Made by a program: the position numbers and the translations under genes
The notes under the pieces: generated by a model
What the model was told of the DNA's origin: nothing
The model's input: only the letters and a program-made list of their open reading frames with translations
Databases searched by the model: none
Source of the DNA: a bacterium
GTDB taxonomy: Bacteria > Bacteroidota > Ignavibacteria > Kapaibacteriales > UBA2268
DNA: 9,070 bases
Assembly: GCA_024710535.1 (NCBI GenBank)
Contig: JANJUO010000613.1
Coordinates: 1 to 9,070 of the forward strand
Direction: 5' to 3'
In this document: positions 5,742 through 9,070 of the stretch, piece after piece
Layout: the number at the start of each line of letters is the position of its first letter
How positions within the stretch are numbered: position 1 is the first letter of the stretch

Positions 5742-7619
5742 TTACTTCAACATCTTTTCTAATTCATCAAGATATTTGTTCATTTTTTGGATTGTGGCAA
5801 GAATTGGATCCTTCTTGCTCATATCAACACCGGCTTTTTTCAATACTTCAATTGGATAATCCGAACTTCCAGCTGAAAGGAAATTCAAATATTTATCAAT
5901 TGCAGGCTTGCCTTCTTTTTGGATTGCTTCCGAAAGTGCTTGAGCCGCTGCAAAACCTGTTGAATATTGATAAACATAGAAATTATATTTCATTAAATGC
6001 GGAATTCTTGCCCAAGACAAACCTTCTTCATAATCGGTAACCATCGTTGGTCCCCAATATTTTTGGTACATATCGGCAAATAATTTAGTAAGTTGATCAG
6101 CAGTCATAAATTCACCTGCTAATGCTCTTGTATGAACTTCGCGTTCGAATTCGGCAAATCTTGTTTGACGGAAAAATGTTGCTTGGCATCCAACTAAGAA
6201 TTTTTCAATCAAAGCCATTTTCTCTTCTTTTGTAGTTGCTTTTGCAATCAAATAATCAAGCAAAAGTGCTTCGTTTGTAGTTGATGCCACTTCTGCAACG
6301 AAAATTGAATAATCGCGATATTGGAATGGTTGAGTTTTTTCAGAGAAATATGAGTGCATATTATGACCAAGTTCGTGAGTCAAGGTAAACAAATCATCCA
6401 TTGTGTTATTCCAATTCATCAAAATAAATGGATGTGGACCAGCTCCAGAACTGTTTGAATATGCACCACTGCGTTTTGCTTCTGTTTCATAAACATCAAC
6501 CCAACGATTTTCAAATCCATATTTTGCGGCTTTTACATACTCTTCGCCAAGTGGCTTGATTGATTCAAGAATAATTGCAACTGATTCATCGTAAGTATAT
6601 TGTTTTTCAACACTTGGAAATAATGAAACATAAGTATCATAAGGATGAAGTTCGTCCAATTTCAATACTTTTTTGCGTAAATTTGCCCAACGATGCAAAG
6701 TAGAAAGATTTTCGTTCACAGCTTTTAGCAAATTATCATAAACAGAAACAGGGATATTATCGCTATATAAAGCGGCGGCAACAGGGTCATTGAAATTCTT
6801 GATTTTTGCATTTGTAATTCTTGTTGTAACTCTGCCATTATACAAAGCCGCAAATGTATTAATTAATTGATTATAAGGAATGTATGTGCCTTTATAAACA
6901 TCTCTACGATAGTTTCTATCTTGTTCGTAAAGAGCGGCGCGGTATCTACCATGAGAAATTTTAATTTCAGAACCATCAGTTCCTTTTACAGTTGGAAATG
7001 GCAATTCCGCATCATTCAAAACATTATATGTATTTGATGCAACTTGGGCAATAGGACTGAGTTGCGCCAATAATTTTTCTTGGTCAGCAGAAAGAGTATG
7101 CGGTTTCAAACGTAGAATTGAATTGATTTTGAATTCAAATTCTATCAAACCCGGCTCTGCTGAAATAAAATTTTTCATTGTTTCAGGAGCAATTTCCATT
7201 ATTTCAGGATTTGAAAATGAAGCAGCGGCACTCAATTCGCTTGATAATTTCAGCACTTTATCATACATAATGCTGAAATCAGAATTATTCAAGTCGGTGT
7301 CTTTGCCAAGCGAGGCATAGATAGAAAGTTTATTAAAGCGAGATTCAATCTCAACTGAATTTTTCATGAAGGCGAGCAAATCTTTCGCATTTTTGGAAAT
7401 TTTGCCCTTGAAAGCCGCAATTTTTGGCAATTCGGCAGTAATTGCCGCAAATTCTTTATTCCAAGCATCGTTGGAACTGTATATTTCCTGCAAATTCCAT
7501 TTATATTTATCTGGAATATCGCTTCTCTTTGGTAGAGATTTCGCTTGTGAAAATACGTTCATTGTATTTACAGAAATTATTGAAAAAATAATTAATCCGA
7601 TTAATGATTTGTAAATCAT
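5742..7619 (-). CDS. Oligoendopeptidase F-type M3 metallopeptidase with signal peptide
   Basis: A 625-residue zinc peptidase of the M3 family, PepF type, cleaving short peptides. The catalytic motif HELGH is at 415-419 (THELGHNMHSYFS), with the third zinc ligand E443 in FVAEVASTTNE, 24 residues after the second histidine, as expected for M3. The region around 120-200 fits the PepF N-terminal domain and 205-615 the catalytic domain, including the usual late block VTDYEEGLSWARIPHL. Length is close to the roughly 600 of PepF plus a leader. The first 25 residues (IYKSLIGLIIFSIISVNTMNVFSQ) form a signal peptide with likely cleavage S24/Q25. PepF is usually cytoplasmic, so this form is predicted to act in the periplasm or outside. 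There is no T9SS sorting domain or lipobox. AGG lies 6 nt before the ATG, supporting the long start over internal Met20. It follows the PLP-enzyme gene by 21 bp and ends at a strong terminator. Confidence 0.93.
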   Translation of the reverse strand: MIYKSLIGLIIFSIISVNTMNVFSQAKSLPKRSDIPDKYKWNLQEIYSSNDAWNKEFAAITAELPKIAAFKGKISKNAKDLLAFMKNSVEIESRFNKLSIYASLGKDTDLNNSDFSIMYDKVLKLSSELSAAASFSNPEIMEIAPETMKNFISAEPGLIEFEFKINSILRLKPHTLSADQEKLLAQLSPIAQVASNTYNVLNDAELPFPTVKGTDGSEIKISHGRYRAALYEQDRNYRRDVYKGTYIPYNQLINTFAALYNGRVTTRITNAKIKNFNDPVAAALYSDNIPVSVYDNLLKAVNENLSTLHRWANLRKKVLKLDELHPYDTYVSLFPSVEKQYTYDESVAIILESIKPLGEEYVKAAKYGFENRWVDVYETEAKRSGAYSNSSGAGPHPFILMNWNNTMDDLFTLTHELGHNMHSYFSEKTQPFQYRDYSIFVAEVASTTNEALLLDYLIAKATTKEEKMALIEKFLVGCQATFFRQTRFAEFEREVHTRALAGEFMTADQLTKLFADMYQKYWGPTMVTDYEEGLSWARIPHLMKYNFYVYQYSTGFAAAQALSEAIQKEGKPAIDKYLNFLSAGSSDYPIEVLKKAGVDMSKKDPILATIQKMNKYLDELEKMLK

Positions 7620-7640
7620 ATAAAACCTATATTTGAAATT

Positions 7641-8837
7641 TTAAATTAAGCCAACTTCTTTAAAACAATACATCAATCTTTCTAATGTGCGTTCGATGTC
7701 ATTATCCAAGCCAAATGAGAAACGAATTACGCTGTCGGACATACCGATCTCTGCCATCATATCCCTATCAACTTCTGACGAAGTACTTTTTGTTGGGGCA
7801 GAGAACAATGTTTTATAAAATCCAAGCGATACAGCAAAATAACCAATCAAATTCTCTTGCATCATCGGAAGCAATTTATTTGCAATTTCATCTGTTTTCA
7901 CATCGATTGTAACCATTCCGCTAAATCCAAAACCATCATTCAAAAATGTTTTCATCATTTCGTGTTGAGGATGAGATTTCAAGCCGGGATAGATAGTTTT
8001 GATGCCCATTTCTTCAAATTTTTCAGCAATAAACATTGCATTTTTTGAATGTTGGTGCATACGAATATGCAAAGTACGCAAATTTTTCAGAATACTTGAG
8101 GCACGAATACTATCCATTGTTGGACCCAAAAGCATAGTTGAGCCGCTATTCACATCACGCAAACTTGAGATAAATTCATGAGTTCCGCAAATCACGCCGC
8201 CAACTGCATCACTTGCACCGTTGATATATTTTGTCAAACTATGGATTACAACATCAGCACCAAGTTTGATAGGAGAGATAATCATCGGTGTAAACGTATT
8301 ATCAACCATTAATTTAATGCCAAATTCATCACAAATTTTTCTCAATTCAGGTAAATCTGCAAGTTCAAGCATTGGATTGCTAAGCGTTTCGCAATAAATA
8401 ATTTTTGTTTTTTCAGTGATATTTTTTCTAACGCTTTCCAAATTTGTAATGTCAACAAATTTTGTTGTGATGCCAAGTTTTGGAAGAAAATTTTTCATCA
8501 AGGCATAAGTGCCACCATAAAGTGTATGCGAGGAAACAATTTCATCGCCACAAGAACAAATTCCAAGAATGGCGCAACTGATTGCCGCCATACCTGAGCC
8601 AGTAACTTGAGCATCTTCAGTGCCTTCGAGCAATGCCAAAGCATCACTTAAATACTTGTTTGTTGGGTTCAAATGACGTGAATAAAGGTAGCAACCTTCG
8701 ATTTCAGTTGAGAAAATTTCAGCCATTTTTTCAGATGTCAAAAATGTAAAGGTAGATGAATCTTCGATTGATGGATTTACCCCGCCAAATTCACCAAAAG
8801 CGAGGAAATCTTGAATGTGATTTGCTGCATTATACAT
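7641..8837 (-). CDS. Cys/Met metabolism PLP-dependent enzyme (cystathionine gamma-synthase / methionine gamma-lyase family)
   Basis: A 398-residue cytoplasmic enzyme of the trans-sulfuration family, usually a homotetramer. PLP-binding residues are all visible: Y52 and R54 (YSRHLNPT), the SGM loop at 81-83, Y107 (LYGGTYAL), D179 (DNTFTP), the SLTK segment with Schiff-base K203 (HSLTKYINGASDAVGG), and R372 (IRFSFGLDND) for the substrate carboxylate. The opening block, GEFGGVNPSIEDSSTFTF, is what I remember from a Bacteroidota subfamily variously named methionine gamma-lyase or cystathionine gamma-synthase. The cysteine of classic methionine gamma-lyases that follows Tyr-Gly (Cys116 in Pseudomonas) is Gly109 here, so the reaction (gamma-lyase, beta-lyase or gamma-synthase) is left open. 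The start has GGAG about 10 nt upstream. It is the first gene of the leftward pair with the M3 peptidase; no sulfur-metabolism neighbour is in the window to narrow the role. Confidence 0.92.
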   Translation of the reverse strand: MYNAANHIQDFLAFGEFGGVNPSIEDSSTFTFLTSEKMAEIFSTEIEGCYLYSRHLNPTNKYLSDALALLEGTEDAQVTGSGMAAISCAILGICSCGDEIVSSHTLYGGTYALMKNFLPKLGITTKFVDITNLESVRKNITEKTKIIYCETLSNPMLELADLPELRKICDEFGIKLMVDNTFTPMIISPIKLGADVVIHSLTKYINGASDAVGGVICGTHEFISSLRDVNSGSTMLLGPTMDSIRASSILKNLRTLHIRMHQHSKNAMFIAEKFEEMGIKTIYPGLKSHPQHEMMKTFLNDGFGFSGMVTIDVKTDEIANKLLPMMQENLIGYFAVSLGFYKTLFSAPTKSTSSEVDRDMMAEIGMSDSVIRFSFGLDNDIERTLERLMYCFKEVGLI

Positions 8838-8884
8838 TGAATTAAAACTCCAATTTGTATTTCAATTTAATTTTAAATAAAAAG

Positions 8885-8915
8885 TTTAAAATTTGCATTT
8901 TAAATTACAAAATTA
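8885..8915 (-). promoter_or_regulatory. Possible Bacteroidota-type promoter with AT-rich inverted repeat upstream of the PLP enzyme gene
   Basis: On the minus strand 8915-8908 reads TAATTTTG, matching the Bacteroidota -7 consensus TAnnTTTG, about 70 nt before the start codon. Just downstream, TTTAAAAT (8885-8892) and ATTTTAAA (8897-8904) form an inverted repeat around TTGC near the expected transcription start, a possible operator. No convincing -33 TTTG element is seen, and chance matches are easy in DNA this AT-rich. Confidence 0.3.
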
Positions 8916-9070
8916 CGGAATTTTCAATTAATAATTAGTAACTACTCAGAGGAATTAAAAAAAATTACTCATTCTATCAATTTCAATATATGTTAACTGA
9001 ATGTTTAATTAATATCAATAAAATTCCTTGAAATTCCATTCGGAAATAAATGTTTGCAATAAGAAAGAAC
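8916..9070. other. AT-rich intergenic DNA, no gene recognised
   Basis: No reading frame of useful length, RNA gene or clear hairpin is visible on either strand. An ATG at 9050, with GGA just upstream, is open to the window edge for only seven codons (MFAIRKN), which is too little to call a gene. Confidence 0.5.

Noticed and set aside
5696..6040. Plus-strand frame of 114 codons over the end of the M3 peptidase gene
   Set aside because: It lies antisense to a well supported gene, starts in the terminator, and its translation looks like no known protein.
9050..9070. Start of a rightward gene (MFAIRKN...)
   Set aside because: Only seven codons fit before the edge; this cannot be supported.

Overview
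The window is AT-rich chromosomal DNA carrying five protein genes in two converging groups. Three genes read rightward: the end of an M16 zinc peptidase, a large type IX-secreted protein, and motA. Two read leftward: a Cys/Met-metabolism PLP enzyme and an exported M3 oligoendopeptidase. I see no tRNA, rRNA, CRISPR array, transposase or phage gene.

The lineage looks like the Bacteroidota/Chlorobi (FCB) group. The main evidence is the 1148-residue protein, which has a signal peptide ending in S-Q, a Bacteroidota-style propeller, Cys-paired Ig-like repeats and a type IX secretion (T9SS) C-terminal sorting domain. A flagellar-type MotA beside a T9SS cargo, together with the Hydin-like and cohesin-like modules before the sorting domain, fits the Ignavibacteria/Kapabacteria side better than typical gliding Bacteroidia. 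This placement is an inference; no marker gene is present.

Layout: 1-1013 is the C-terminal part of a PqqL-like M16 peptidase whose beginning lies left of the window. After 17 bp comes the T9SS cargo gene (1031-4477), and 78 bp later motA (4556-5395), which has no motB after it. The 346-bp gap 5396-5741 between the converging groups is the most structured non-coding DNA here. It holds a terminator for motA, a second small hairpin, an imperfect palindrome of about 127 bp, a short piece resembling a dispersed intergenic repeat, and a strong 13-bp-stem terminator for the leftward operon. On the minus strand, the PLP enzyme (8837-7641) is followed after 21 bp by the M3 peptidase (7619-5742), probably as one transcript. 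The 8838-9070 segment is AT-rich and probably holds the promoter of that operon.

The genes do not form one obvious pathway. The left side is envelope and surface biology: an exported or periplasmic protease, a secreted adhesin-like protein and a flagellar stator. The right side is peptide breakdown and sulfur amino acid metabolism. I found no convincing new defence or mobile system. The points most worth a second look are the long palindrome, the lone motA, the signal peptide on an oligoendopeptidase F, and the regular Cys-paired repeats with the uncharacterised module in the secreted protein.
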